Assembly: GCA_031413415.1 (NCBI GenBank)
Contig: JANOET010000438.1
Location: 1-13,192 of the forward strand
Origin: UBA668 sp031413415
GTDB lineage: Bacteria > Actinomycetota > Acidimicrobiia > Acidimicrobiales > Ilumatobacteraceae
DNA: 13,192 nucleotides
Reading direction: 5' to 3'
The notes under the pieces are model-generated. The model had not been told where the DNA came from. It searched no databases and saw only the letters and a program-made list of their open reading frames with translations. Below are positions 5,985 through 13,192 of this stretch, in pieces. A program made the position numbers and the translations under genes. Position 1 is the stretch's first letter, and every line of letters begins with the position of its first letter.

Positions 5985-6551
5985 TCAGCCCGGGCGGGCG
6001 AGATCCATCGTCCAGAAAATCGTGCCGTTCGTGCTCTTGCGTGCGGCCATGCCGATCCGGGTGAATTGCGGCTTGAGGATGTTCGCGCGGTGGCCAGGGC
6101 TGTTCATCCACGCCTTGACCACGACGTCGCAGTTGGCTTGTCCTGCCGCGACGTTCTCGCCCCACCAGCTCCAGCCGAAGCCCGCTGACCTGATGCGGTA
6201 CCCGGCGCTGCGCGTGGAGAGCGAGTTCAACACCCAGCGCCCGGACACGGCGTGATAGCCGTCGTGCGTCATCGTCCGCCGCTGCATCTGCTGGGTGGCG
6301 TGCGCCTGGGCCGCAGCCTGGACACGCCAGTCGACCACGAGTGCCGGGCGAGGGATGCGGTCCACTCGCGTCTGCGCGCTTCGATACCAGTTGGCAAGAT
6401 CAGTGCACCGACCGGCGACCTTCATCACGTCGTTGGTCGCCGTGAGTTGACCGAGGACGCTGTAGCCCTGTGCGACTGTCGGTACTGCGACAGCGCCCGC
6501 CGTCAGTGCCAATGCAATGGCGAGCCGTGATGTGAACCGTGTGACGAGCAT
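5985..6551 (-). CDS. Secreted CAP-domain (SCP/PR1-like) protein
   Basis: 188 residues from ATG 6551, chosen because AAAAGGAAG lies 7 nt upstream. A GTG at 6581 in frame would put that site inside the gene. Residues 1-29 are a signal peptide: basic start (Arg5, Arg9), a hydrophobic Leu/Ala core, and a cleavage region near VPTVAQG. The CAP domain follows with HATQQMQ, MTHDG (His96), GENVA (Glu132) and WMNSPGHRANIL (His154), then FTRIGMAA and a terminal W-x-MDLARPG. His96, Glu132 and His154 are the conserved cavity residues. Cys49 and Cys141 could form a disulfide. Bacterial CAP proteins are extracellular; their biochemical role is mostly unknown. It lies 89 nt downstream of the amidase gene, with a candidate promoter of its own. 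Confidence 0.88.
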   Translation of the reverse strand: MLVTRFTSRLAIALALTAGAVAVPTVAQGYSVLGQLTATNDVMKVAGRCTDLANWYRSAQTRVDRIPRPALVVDWRVQAAAQAHATQQMQRRTMTHDGYHAVSGRWVLNSLSTRSAGYRIRSAGFGWSWWGENVAAGQANCDVVVKAWMNSPGHRANILKPQFTRIGMAARKSTNGTIFWTMDLARPG

Positions 6552-6558
6552 GTGGAGA

Positions 6559-6567
6559 CTTCCTTTT
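6559..6567 (-). promoter_or_regulatory. Ribosome-binding site deciding the CAP-protein start
   Basis: AAAAGGAAG on the minus strand stands 7 nt before ATG 6551. It selects this ATG over the in-frame GTG at 6581 and gives a clean signal peptide. Confidence 0.7.
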
Positions 6568-6631
6568 CGAACGTTGTCCACCCGCTCGATTCATCGGCAG
6601 ATCCGGGAGCCGCCCCTTGGATCGCAATGCA

Positions 6632-6637
6632 ACTGTA
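6632..6637 (-). promoter_or_regulatory. Putative -10 element of the CAP-protein gene
   Basis: TACAGT on the minus strand lies 4 nt beyond the amidase stop, within GTGTTACAGTTG, the most AT-rich stretch of the area. It would give a leader of roughly 70 nt. No clear -35 element was seen. Confidence 0.35.
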
Positions 6638-6640
6638 ACA

Positions 6641-8056
6641 CTATTGTCGTGCAACCGACGGCACACGGTAGCCGCCGCCGAGTTCTTCACACACTTCGGA
6701 CAACAGTGCAGCCACACAGATGGACCTTCGATCTTGCAGGAACGGGGCCACCACCTGCACCCCGACCGGCAGACCTTCGTCCGTGACGCCCACCGGCGTG
6801 GCCGTGCTGGGCAGGTAGGCCGCGCCCACGATGGCCGGCCAACCCTCCAGACCGACGTAGGACCGCTCCACCCCGTTGACCTGGATGCTCCGCTCGTTCC
6901 AGGGCAGGTCCTGCAGGTGCCGGAACGCGGGCAACAGGGTGACGGGGCAGACCACCACGTCCGCGTGCTCGAACACCTCCGCCCACGCAGCGCGGAGCCC
7001 GGCGCGATCGCGATGCATGCGCAGCCACCCCCGGTGCGTGAGCCCCGATTGGTCGCCGTCGCCGACTGACACCGCCGCGCCGATCAAACGTGCCCCGGCG
7101 CGCCACGCGGACGCGACGTCGAGCGCCGGACGGCGACGCCGGTCCACCAGCGCGCCGGCCCCCTCCATCGCGTCCACCGCGGCGTGCAGGACACGGGCCA
7201 TGACCGCGTCGACCTCGAGCTCGTCGTCATCGATCCACGCCGCAACACGGAGCCCGCGGACCGATTCGATGTCCGTGTCCGGGAGTTCCAGCCGCCACGC
7301 GGCGGCCCGGTCGGGGGTGGGCCGGGCGAGCACGTCCAGCAGCAAGCGGAGGTCGTCGGCGCTGCGCGCGATCGGGCCGAACGTGTTCACGTCGCTCTCC
7401 GTGGAGCGAGCCACGTCGACAGCGCGAGCCTCGTCGAGGTAGCCGAGCGTCGGGATGATGCCGAAGCTCGGCTTGTGCCCGAACACGCCGCAGAAGGCCG
7501 AGGGCACACGCACCGAGCCACCGATGTCGGTGCCGAGCTCGAAACTGGTCATGCCGCACGCCACCGCTGCCGCCGCCCCACCCGACGAGCCGCCGGGCGT
7601 GCGATCGAGTGCCCACGGGTTGTTCGTCGTACCGAACATCTCGTTGAACGACTGCCAGTCGCCCGACCACTCGGGCAGGTTGGTCTTGCCGAACACCACC
7701 GCACCCGCAGCCTTCAGCGCAGCCACGGCCGGCGCATCGGACGTCGGCACGTGGTCGCGCAGTTCGACCGCACCACCGGTGGAACGAATGCCCTCGGTGC
7801 AGATCGCGTCCTTCACCGTGATCGGCAACCCGTGCAGCGGACCCCACGACGTCCCTGCCGCCACCGCCTCGTCCGCCGCCCGACAGCGGAGTCGGGCGCG
7901 GTGCACGTCGAGCGTGCACACCGCGTTCACCCGCGCATCGACACGCTCGATGCGATCGAGGAACAGGTCGAGCAGCTCCTCGCTGCCGAGTCGTCGCTCA
8001 GCGATGGCTCGCGCCTGCTCGGTGGCGCTCCACACGGTGGGGTCGGTGCCGGTCAT
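6641..8056 (-). CDS. Amidase-signature family hydrolase
   Basis: 471 residues from ATG 8056 with an excellent AAGGAGGA site 5 nt upstream; the frame is open further upstream but that is not coding. The Ser-cisSer-Lys triad of the amidase signature family is complete: Lys82 in ITVKD, Ser157 in GGSSGG and the nucleophile Ser181 in TDIGGSVRVPS. The spacings (75 and 24 residues) equal those of fatty acid amide hydrolase (Lys142, Ser217, Ser241). The family cleaves C-N bonds of amides, carbamates or cyclic amides. GatA, the tRNA amidotransferase subunit, is less likely because no gatC or gatB is nearby. Substrate unknown. It is divergent from the metallo-hydrolase at 8123, sharing a 66-bp intergenic region. 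Confidence 0.9.
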   Translation of the reverse strand: MTGTDPTVWSATEQARAIAERRLGSEELLDLFLDRIERVDARVNAVCTLDVHRARLRCRAADEAVAAGTSWGPLHGLPITVKDAICTEGIRSTGGAVELRDHVPTSDAPAVAALKAAGAVVFGKTNLPEWSGDWQSFNEMFGTTNNPWALDRTPGGSSGGAAAAVACGMTSFELGTDIGGSVRVPSAFCGVFGHKPSFGIIPTLGYLDEARAVDVARSTESDVNTFGPIARSADDLRLLLDVLARPTPDRAAAWRLELPDTDIESVRGLRVAAWIDDDELEVDAVMARVLHAAVDAMEGAGALVDRRRRPALDVASAWRAGARLIGAAVSVGDGDQSGLTHRGWLRMHRDRAGLRAAWAEVFEHADVVVCPVTLLPAFRHLQDLPWNERSIQVNGVERSYVGLEGWPAIVGAAYLPSTATPVGVTDEGLPVGVQVVAPFLQDRRSICVAALLSEVCEELGGGYRVPSVARQ

Positions 8057-8061
8057 GGTCG

Positions 8062-8069
8062 TCCTCCTT
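8062..8069 (-). promoter_or_regulatory. Strong ribosome-binding site of the amidase
   Basis: AAGGAGGA on the minus strand, 5 nt before ATG 8056. It is the strongest Shine-Dalgarno match in the window and fixes the amidase start. Confidence 0.8.
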
Positions 8070-8086
8070 CGTCGAACACCCTCGCG

Positions 8087-8092
8087 AACGTA
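8087..8092 (-). promoter_or_regulatory. Putative -10 element of the amidase
   Basis: TACGTT on the minus strand fits TAnnnT and predicts a leader of about 24 nt carrying the AAGGAGGA site. It lies 18 bp from the opposing -10 candidate at 8111, so the two promoters would overlap. Confidence 0.35.
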
Positions 8093-8110
8093 CCCCTCCG
8101 GCTCGGCCAG

Positions 8111-8116
8111 TAGCGT
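8111..8116 (+). promoter_or_regulatory. Putative -10 element of the hydrolase operon (leaderless)
   Basis: TAGCGT is followed by GGCCGC and ATG 8123, a 6-nt gap. No Shine-Dalgarno sequence is present. Same arrangement as at usp, trhA, the desaturase and sufC. Confidence 0.42.
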
Positions 8117-8122
8117 GGCCGC

Positions 8123-8737
8123 ATGACGACGCTGCACTGGGCCGACAGCCGCTTGGAGATCCACATGGTCGTGGTCGGTTCCTACGCCAACAACGTGTAC
8201 GTGCTCCGGTGCCGCGAGACCGGCGAGGCCATCCTCATCGACGCAGCCAACGAGCACGAGCGACTGCTCGAACTGTGCCGACGGCTCGGTGTCCGTCGCG
8301 TCCTCGAGACCCACGGGCACTTCGACCACATCGGCGCGGTCGCCGAGATCCGCGACGCCGGCTACGAGGTCGGGGTGAACAGCATGGATGCCCCCATGCT
8401 GAAGGACGTCGGCTACGACGTCTTCATCGACGACGCCGAGATCATCGAAGTCGGGCAACTCCGTCTGCACGCGATCCACAACCCGGGCCACACCCCCGGG
8501 TCCGTGAGCTTCCTGGTCGACGGTGCGCCCCTGCTCTTCAGCGGCGACACGTTGTTCCCGGGCGGGCCGGGCAACACGTCGTTCGCCGGCGGCGACTTCG
8601 ACTCCATCATCGACTCGATCGACAACCGCCTGTTCACACTGCCCGCGCACACCATCGTCATGCCCGGCCACGGCGTCAGCACCACCATCGCCGCCGAACG
8701 ACCTCACCTGCAGGAGTGGGTCGACCGTGGCTGGTGA
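8123..8737 (+). CDS. Metallo-beta-lactamase-fold hydrolase (glyoxalase II-like)
   Basis: 204 residues. The MBL signature THGHFDH supplies His64, His66, Asp68 and His69. His123 in NPGHTPGS, the bridging Asp142 in FSGDTLF and His183 in MPGHG complete a two-metal site. The compact length and the GHTPGS and SGDTLF blocks fit the glyoxalase II/YcbL-like group of thioester hydrolases. These act in the cytoplasm, but the substrate cannot be read from the sequence. The start ATG 8123 is leaderless-looking, with TAGCGT 6 nt before it. The gene overlaps the next one by 11 nt, so it heads a cluster with the unknown 127-residue protein. The desaturase that follows appears to have its own promoter as well. 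Confidence 0.88.
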   Translation: MTTLHWADSRLEIHMVVVGSYANNVYVLRCRETGEAILIDAANEHERLLELCRRLGVRRVLETHGHFDHIGAVAEIRDAGYEVGVNSMDAPMLKDVGYDVFIDDAEIIEVGQLRLHAIHNPGHTPGSVSFLVDGAPLLFSGDTLFPGGPGNTSFAGGDFDSIIDSIDNRLFTLPAHTIVMPGHGVSTTIAAERPHLQEWVDRGW

Positions 8738-9110
8738 GCCGCTGCCGTACTTCGACCGACCCGCCGATCGCACCCCCGTTCACACGGCCGACCTGCCGGC
8801 CACGCCCACCCGTGACCGCAACATCGTCGCAGGGGCATGGATCGAGGCCCCGACCGAACTGCTGCACCTCGGCGACGACCTCGACGGCCAGCCGGAGGCC
8901 GACTACAAGCGCCGCATCGGACGCTGGCTGCTGTGGCGCGCCGGACCAGCCGTCGGCGACGCGCGTTACTGGGCCGCCGACTCCGCCGACCTGAGCACCC
9001 AGTTCACGTTCCGCCTCCGGCCTGACGGCGGCGACGGCGTCGGACCGAGTGGGCAGGTGTCCCGTCGATTCCGAGCGTGGAAGGAAGACCTTCTGGCTCA
9101 CCCCGGTTAG
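8727..9110 (+). CDS. Unknown 127-residue protein
   Basis: I do not recognise this family. The start is GTG 8727, inside the last codons of the hydrolase gene, with AGGAG 10 nt upstream. The protein has no signal peptide and no membrane helix. It opens with a Pro-rich stretch (PLPYFDRPADRTPVHTADLP), then a central block with RDRNIVAGAWIEAP and IGRWLLWRAGPAVGDARYW (64-82). A basic segment, VSRRFRAWKEDLLAHPG, closes it. Tryptophan is frequent (W38, W67, W70, W82, W118). Base composition and codon use match the neighbours, which with the 11-nt overlap supports a real gene co-translated with the hydrolase. Its TAG stop forms the first three bases of the candidate -10 of the desaturase. A small partner or accessory subunit for one of the neighbouring enzymes is possible but only inferred. 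Confidence 0.68.
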   Translation: MAGEPLPYFDRPADRTPVHTADLPATPTRDRNIVAGAWIEAPTELLHLGDDLDGQPEADYKRRIGRWLLWRAGPAVGDARYWAADSADLSTQFTFRLRPDGGDGVGPSGQVSRRFRAWKEDLLAHPG

Positions 9111-9113
9111 GTT
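9108..9113 (+). promoter_or_regulatory. Putative -10 element of the desaturase (leaderless)
   Basis: TAGGTT is followed by GGGACGG (7 nt) and ATG 9121. Its first three bases are the stop codon of the preceding gene. AGG here is too far from the start to be an ideal Shine-Dalgarno sequence. Confidence 0.38.
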
Positions 9114-9120
9114 GGGACGG

Positions 9121-10082
9121 ATGGTTGCAGGCCTGGCCGGCATGGTGCCGGCGTCACTTCCCGAGTGCCACGAAACGGCGCTCATCCGACCCGATGGTCG
9201 TCCGACGCCTGCGTTTCGTGAGCAACTGCGGCGCATCCCTTCGTGGCGCAACCTCGGCTCGGTGGTGTTCCTCTACGTGCAGACCGGCGCCGTCGTGTGG
9301 GCCACCGTCGCCTGGGGGCCGTGGAGTTGGCCGATCACGTTCGTGCTCATGGGCCGAGCATTCGCCCAGTTCGCCTCGCTCATGCACGAGGCGGCGCACC
9401 GGTTGCTGTTCCGCGACAAGACCGCGAACGACCTCGTCGGCCGATGGCTGCTCGGGTACCCGTCGTTCACGTCCACCGACGCGTACCGCCGGGTGCACAT
9501 GGCGCACCACCGCGACGAGTTCGGCCCCGACGAGCCCGACATTCCGCTGTACATCGGCTACCCCGTCGGCGCAGCGAGCTTCCGCCGCAAGCTCACCCGC
9601 GACGCGACGGGCCGCACGGGCATCAAGCTGATGCGCGGCCTGCTGTCGTCGGCGAGGTCGAAGGACCGGCGCGTCCGACGAACGTTCTGGAAGATCATCG
9701 TCACTCAGGCCGTCCTGTTGGCCGCGGCGATCGCGAGCGGCCACTGGTGGCTGTACCCGCTGTTCTGGTTGGCCCCGTACCTCACGGTCTGGCGGGTCAT
9801 CAACCGGCTGCGTTCGGTGGCCGAGCACGGCGGCATGCAACGGTCGCCCGATCGACGAGAGAGCACGCACACGGTGCGCCAGCACGGCCTGGCCCGCATG
9901 CTGCTGGTGCCGTATCGAATCGGCTGGCACCTCGCCCATCACGTCGACTCGGGCGTCCCTTTCCGCAACCTTCCCGCGCTGCACGACGCATTGCGAGAGG
10001 CCGGCTACGTCGACGACACGTTCGAATACGAGTCGTATCCGGACATCTGGCGCGCCCTGCGCGCCGACCCCGTGGTGGCCCG

Positions 10083-10086
<4 letters not shown>
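9121..10086 (+). CDS. Membrane fatty-acid desaturase family protein
   Basis: 321 residues from ATG 9121; a second in-frame ATG at 9142 is possible, but the promoter-like TAGGTT favours 9121. Three histidine boxes of the membrane di-iron desaturase/hydroxylase family are present: HEAAH at 89-93, HMAHH at 126-130 and HLAHH at 270-274. A further His is in AEHGG. Hydrophobic stretches at about 46-65, 70-88 and 200-235 are the membrane helices. Such enzymes use O2 and a reductant to insert a double bond or hydroxyl into a lipid-bound chain; region specificity cannot be told. The TGA overlaps the ATG of the PLP decarboxylase (ATGA), so the two are translationally coupled. That suggests related products, for example lipid plus amine, but no pathway is established. 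Confidence 0.87.
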
Positions 10087-11450
<1,364 letters not shown>

Positions 11451-11456
11451 CCGGGG

Positions 11457-11480
11457 TTTCCACTACGGCCATAGTGGAAA
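11457..11480. promoter_or_regulatory. 24-bp near-perfect palindrome, putative sufC operator
   Basis: The arms TTTCCACTA (11457-11465) and TAGTGGAAA (11472-11480) are exact reverse complements. The centre holds GGCC, leaving one mismatched pair in 24 bp. It ends directly at the -10 candidate TACACT and covers the spacer and the expected -35 position. That is where a dimeric repressor would act. No T-run follows, so it is a poor terminator. The regulator is not known. Confidence 0.6.
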
Positions 11481-11486
11481 TACACT
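11481..11486 (+). promoter_or_regulatory. Putative -10 element of sufC (leaderless)
   Basis: TACACT is followed by GACGCCC (7 nt) and GTG 11494, with no Shine-Dalgarno sequence. It abuts the palindrome at 11457-11480. The -35 position (11458-11463, TTCCAC) fits consensus poorly. Confidence 0.45.
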
Positions 11487-11493
11487 GACGCCC

Positions 11494-12258
11494 GTGAGCG
11501 AGCTCTTCCGGATCGACAACCTGCATGCCCGACCCGTCACCCCCGAGGGCGAGGCGGGCGAGGCGGCCGACATCCTTCGTGGCCTGTCGCTGACCGTCTA
11601 CACGGGCGAAGTGCACGCCATCATGGGCCCCAACGGATCGGGCAAGAGCACCCTCGCCAGCACGCTGCTCGCCAGCCCCGAGTACGAGGTCACCGAGGGT
11701 CGCATCTTCTATCAGGGCGACGACATCACCGAATGGCCCACCGACGTGCGCGCCAAGGCCGGCATGTTCCTGGCGTTCCAGTACCCGCAGGAGATCCCCG
11801 GCGTCTCGGTCATCAACTTTCTTCGTCAGGCGCTGTCTGCGCGCAAGGGCATCGACCTGTCGGTGCTCGAGCTGCGCCTCGCCACCATGGACTGGATGAA
11901 GCGCCTCGGCATGGACAGCTCGTTCGTCGACCGCTACCTCAACGAAGGTTTCAGCGGCGGCGAGAAGAAGCGCAACGAGGTCATGCAGATGGCCATCCTC
12001 GAGCCCGAGATCGCAATCCTCGACGAGACCGACTCGGGTCTCGACATCGACGCCCTGCGCATCGTGGCCAAGGGCATCCGCGAGATCCGCGTCGACCGTC
12101 CCGAGATGGGCGTCGTGCTCATCACCCACTACCAACGCCTGCTCGACGAACTGCAGCCCGACCACGTGCACATCATGGTCAACGGCCGCATCGTCGCCAG
12201 CGGGGGCATGGAACTGGCCGCCCAACTCGAGCGCGAGGGCTACGAGGCCTTCCGGTGA
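11494..12258 (+). CDS. sufC: Fe-S cluster assembly ATPase SufC
   Basis: 254 residues from GTG 11494, normal for SufC. Walker A GPNGSGKST is at 45-53, the ABC signature FSGGEKKRNE at 153-162, Walker B AILDETDSGLD with Asp177 and Glu178, and the switch His212 in ITHYQRLL. FSGGEKKRNE and DETDSGLDIDAL are specific to SufC among ABC ATPases. In the cytoplasm SufC binds SufB and SufD and drives their rearrangement during Fe-S cluster assembly. An extra acidic stretch (residues 14-26, PVTPEGEAGEAAD) lies between the first two strands and is longer than in most homologues I recall. sufB and sufD are not in the window, and the gene upstream is a decarboxylase. So sufC appears to head its own unit, under the palindromic operator, with sufS overlapping by GTGA. 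Confidence 0.93.
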   Translation: MSELFRIDNLHARPVTPEGEAGEAADILRGLSLTVYTGEVHAIMGPNGSGKSTLASTLLASPEYEVTEGRIFYQGDDITEWPTDVRAKAGMFLAFQYPQEIPGVSVINFLRQALSARKGIDLSVLELRLATMDWMKRLGMDSSFVDRYLNEGFSGGEKKRNEVMQMAILEPEIAILDETDSGLDIDALRIVAKGIREIRVDRPEMGVVLITHYQRLLDELQPDHVHIMVNGRIVASGGMELAAQLEREGYEAFR

Positions 12259-13166
12259 GCCCCACGTTCGACGTCGCCGCGATCAAGGCGCAGTTCCCTC
12301 TGCTGCAACGCGAGCTGAACGGCGCTCCCCTGGTGTACCTCGACTCGGCCAACACCTCGCAGAAGCCGCGGGCGGTCATCGATGCGATGTCGACGTTCAT
12401 GGAGCAGCACTACGCGCCCATCAACCGCAGCGCGTACCAGTTGGCCGCCGAGGCCACCGACGAGTTCGAGGGCGCCCGCACCAAGGTGCGCCACTTCATC
12501 AACGCCCGCCGCGACCACGAGATCGTCTTCACCAAGAACGCCACCGAGTCGCTGAACCTCGTCGCGTTCTCATGGGGGCGGACGAACCTGTCGCAGGGTG
12601 ACGTCGTGGTACTCACCGAGATGGAGCACCACGCCAACATCGTGCCGTGGCACATGCTCGTGCAGGAGAAGGGCATCGTCCTGCGGTGGGTTCCACTCAC
12701 GTCCGACGGCCAGCTGGATCTCTCCACCCTTCCGCAACTGCTCGACGGGGCCAAGGCGTTCTCGTTCACCGCGATGAGCAACGTCCTCGGCACCATCACC
12801 CCCGTACAGCAGCTGTGCCGGGCCGCGCACGACGCCGGTGCGGTCGCGATCGTCGACGGGTGCCAGTACATCCCCCACAACCTCACCGACGTGCAAGCGT
12901 GGGGCGCCGACTTCGTGGCCTTCAGCAGCCACAAGCTGTGCGGCCCCTCGGGCATCGGCGTGCTCTGGGGACGCGAAGAGCTGCTCGACGCGATGCCCCC
13001 GTTCCTGGGTGGCGGCAACATGATCGCCGACGTTCGCTTCGACGGCTTCTCCACCGCACCGCTGCCGGCGAAGTTCGAGCGCCGCATCTTTTCGACCGTG
13101 AGGGCGGGCCCTATTCATCGCAGGCAGGCGACCATCCTGACAATGCGGTGCGCTTTGCGGCGCTGA
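12255..13166 (+). CDS. sufS: Cysteine desulfurase SufS, 3' end replaced
   Basis: The frame runs from GTG 12255 (overlapping the sufC stop as GTGA, with AGG upstream) to TGA 13164-13166, 303 residues. Only the first 275 are SufS-like. Seen are VYLDSANTSQKP near the N-terminus, EMEHHANIVPW, the cofactor Asp region IVDGCQ and Lys227 in FSSHKLCGPSGIGVLWG, which forms the PLP Schiff base. The usual continuation after LPAKFE (EAGTP-type) is lost at about base 13079 and replaced by RRIFSTVRAG and an unrelated tail. The roughly 130 missing residues include the catalytic cysteine loop, so the product as written could not act as a desulfurase. SufS normally releases sulfur from cysteine for SufBCD. This is a broken gene or a chimeric assembly, not a natural short form. 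Identity of the intact part is secure. Confidence 0.85.
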   Translation: MSPTFDVAAIKAQFPLLQRELNGAPLVYLDSANTSQKPRAVIDAMSTFMEQHYAPINRSAYQLAAEATDEFEGARTKVRHFINARRDHEIVFTKNATESLNLVAFSWGRTNLSQGDVVVLTEMEHHANIVPWHMLVQEKGIVLRWVPLTSDGQLDLSTLPQLLDGAKAFSFTAMSNVLGTITPVQQLCRAAHDAGAVAIVDGCQYIPHNLTDVQAWGADFVAFSSHKLCGPSGIGVLWGREELLDAMPPFLGGGNMIADVRFDGFSTAPLPAKFERRIFSTVRAGPIHRRQATILTMRCALRR

Positions 13167-13192
13167 GCTGGGTCGGCGCCCGCATTGCGCGC
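13079..13192 (+). CDS. glgA: Internal fragment of glycogen synthase GlgA, partial
   Basis: Read in the frame that starts at 13079, the last 114 bases are open and give 38 residues. They begin APHLFDREGGPY and continue with DHPDNAVRFAALSWVGARIA. This matches the N-terminal domain of GT5 glycogen/starch synthases, where E. coli GlgA has APHLYDRPGSPY and later TDNVLRFALLGWVGAEMA. No start or stop is inside the window, so both ends are missing. Codon use differs from the rest of the window: ctt, cgt, cct, cat, aat, tat, ttt and att all appear within 37 codons, whereas neighbours use almost only C- or G-ending codons. The frame is shifted relative to sufS. The fragment therefore comes from another genome region or another organism. 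Confidence 0.75.

Noticed and set aside
4708..6255. Long open frame on the plus strand opposite usp, trhA and the CAP gene
   Set aside because: It is antisense to three genes with complete conserved motifs, has a low-complexity Arg/His/Gln-rich product, and arises from high GC content.
6641..8056. GatA subunit of tRNA amidotransferase
   Set aside because: No gatC or gatB is adjacent, and I could not see GatA-specific features beyond the common amidase signature.
7184..8113. Open frame on the plus strand opposite the amidase
   Set aside because: The amidase triad with exact spacing is on the minus strand; the plus product is Arg/His-rich without domains.
9154..9984. Open frame on the minus strand within the desaturase
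   Set aside because: Antisense shadow; the plus strand carries all three histidine boxes and the product of the minus frame resembles no family.
11457..11480. Intrinsic terminator of the decarboxylase
   Set aside because: The stem is AT-rich at its outside, no T-run follows, and the arm abuts a -10 element, which fits an operator better.
13079..13192. Insertion sequence end inside sufS
   Set aside because: No transposase frame or terminal inverted repeat is visible; the bases read as GlgA in an open frame.

Overview
The window is a gene-dense, very GC-rich bacterial segment. NNC/NNG codons dominate, GTG and TTG starts are frequent, and several starts look leaderless. Together with the gene families (FadE-like acyl-CoA dehydrogenase, Phd/PIN toxin-antitoxin pair, actinobacterial-type Usp, sufC-sufS) this points to an actinobacterium, plausibly Acidimicrobiia; that assignment is inference. 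No rRNA, tRNA, transposase or CRISPR array was found.

Layout: (1) 1-2299, + strand: the 3' part of a GT2 glycosyltransferase overlapping a SAM methyltransferase with a coiled-coil tail, the usual content of a surface-glycan locus. (2) 2285-3888, - strand: an acyl-CoA dehydrogenase that appears to lack the catalytic Glu, followed after 5 nt by a small single-pass membrane protein. (3) 3952-4631, + strand: a Phd/YefM antitoxin and PIN toxin sharing a TTGA overlap, behind TGTACA-type operator palindromes. (4) 4632-4788: three short hairpins, two of them identical 16-mers. (5) 4789-8056, - strand: a Usp-domain protein, a seven-helix PAQR/hemolysin III protein (TrhA), a secreted CAP-domain protein and an amidase-signature hydrolase. 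(6) 8123-11450, + strand: a metallo-beta-lactamase-fold hydrolase, a 127-residue unknown protein, a fatty-acid desaturase and a PLP group II decarboxylase, joined by overlaps or near-overlaps. (7) 11494 to the end: sufC and sufS behind a near-perfect 24-bp palindrome.

Two signals stand out. First, sufS breaks at about base 13079. The last ~114 bases instead encode, in another frame and with different codon habits, an internal piece of glycogen synthase GlgA. This is either an assembly chimera or a real rearrangement. Second, many first-in-operon genes have TAnnnT placed 6-7 nt before ATG/GTG with no Shine-Dalgarno sequence, whereas internal operon genes have Shine-Dalgarno sequences. This suggests leaderless transcription of operon heads.

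I did not find a clear wholly new multi-gene system. The best candidates for follow-up are the desaturase-decarboxylase operon with its unknown partner protein, the sufC operator, and the hairpin cluster at 4658-4736. No stretch longer than 300 bases lacks a gene.
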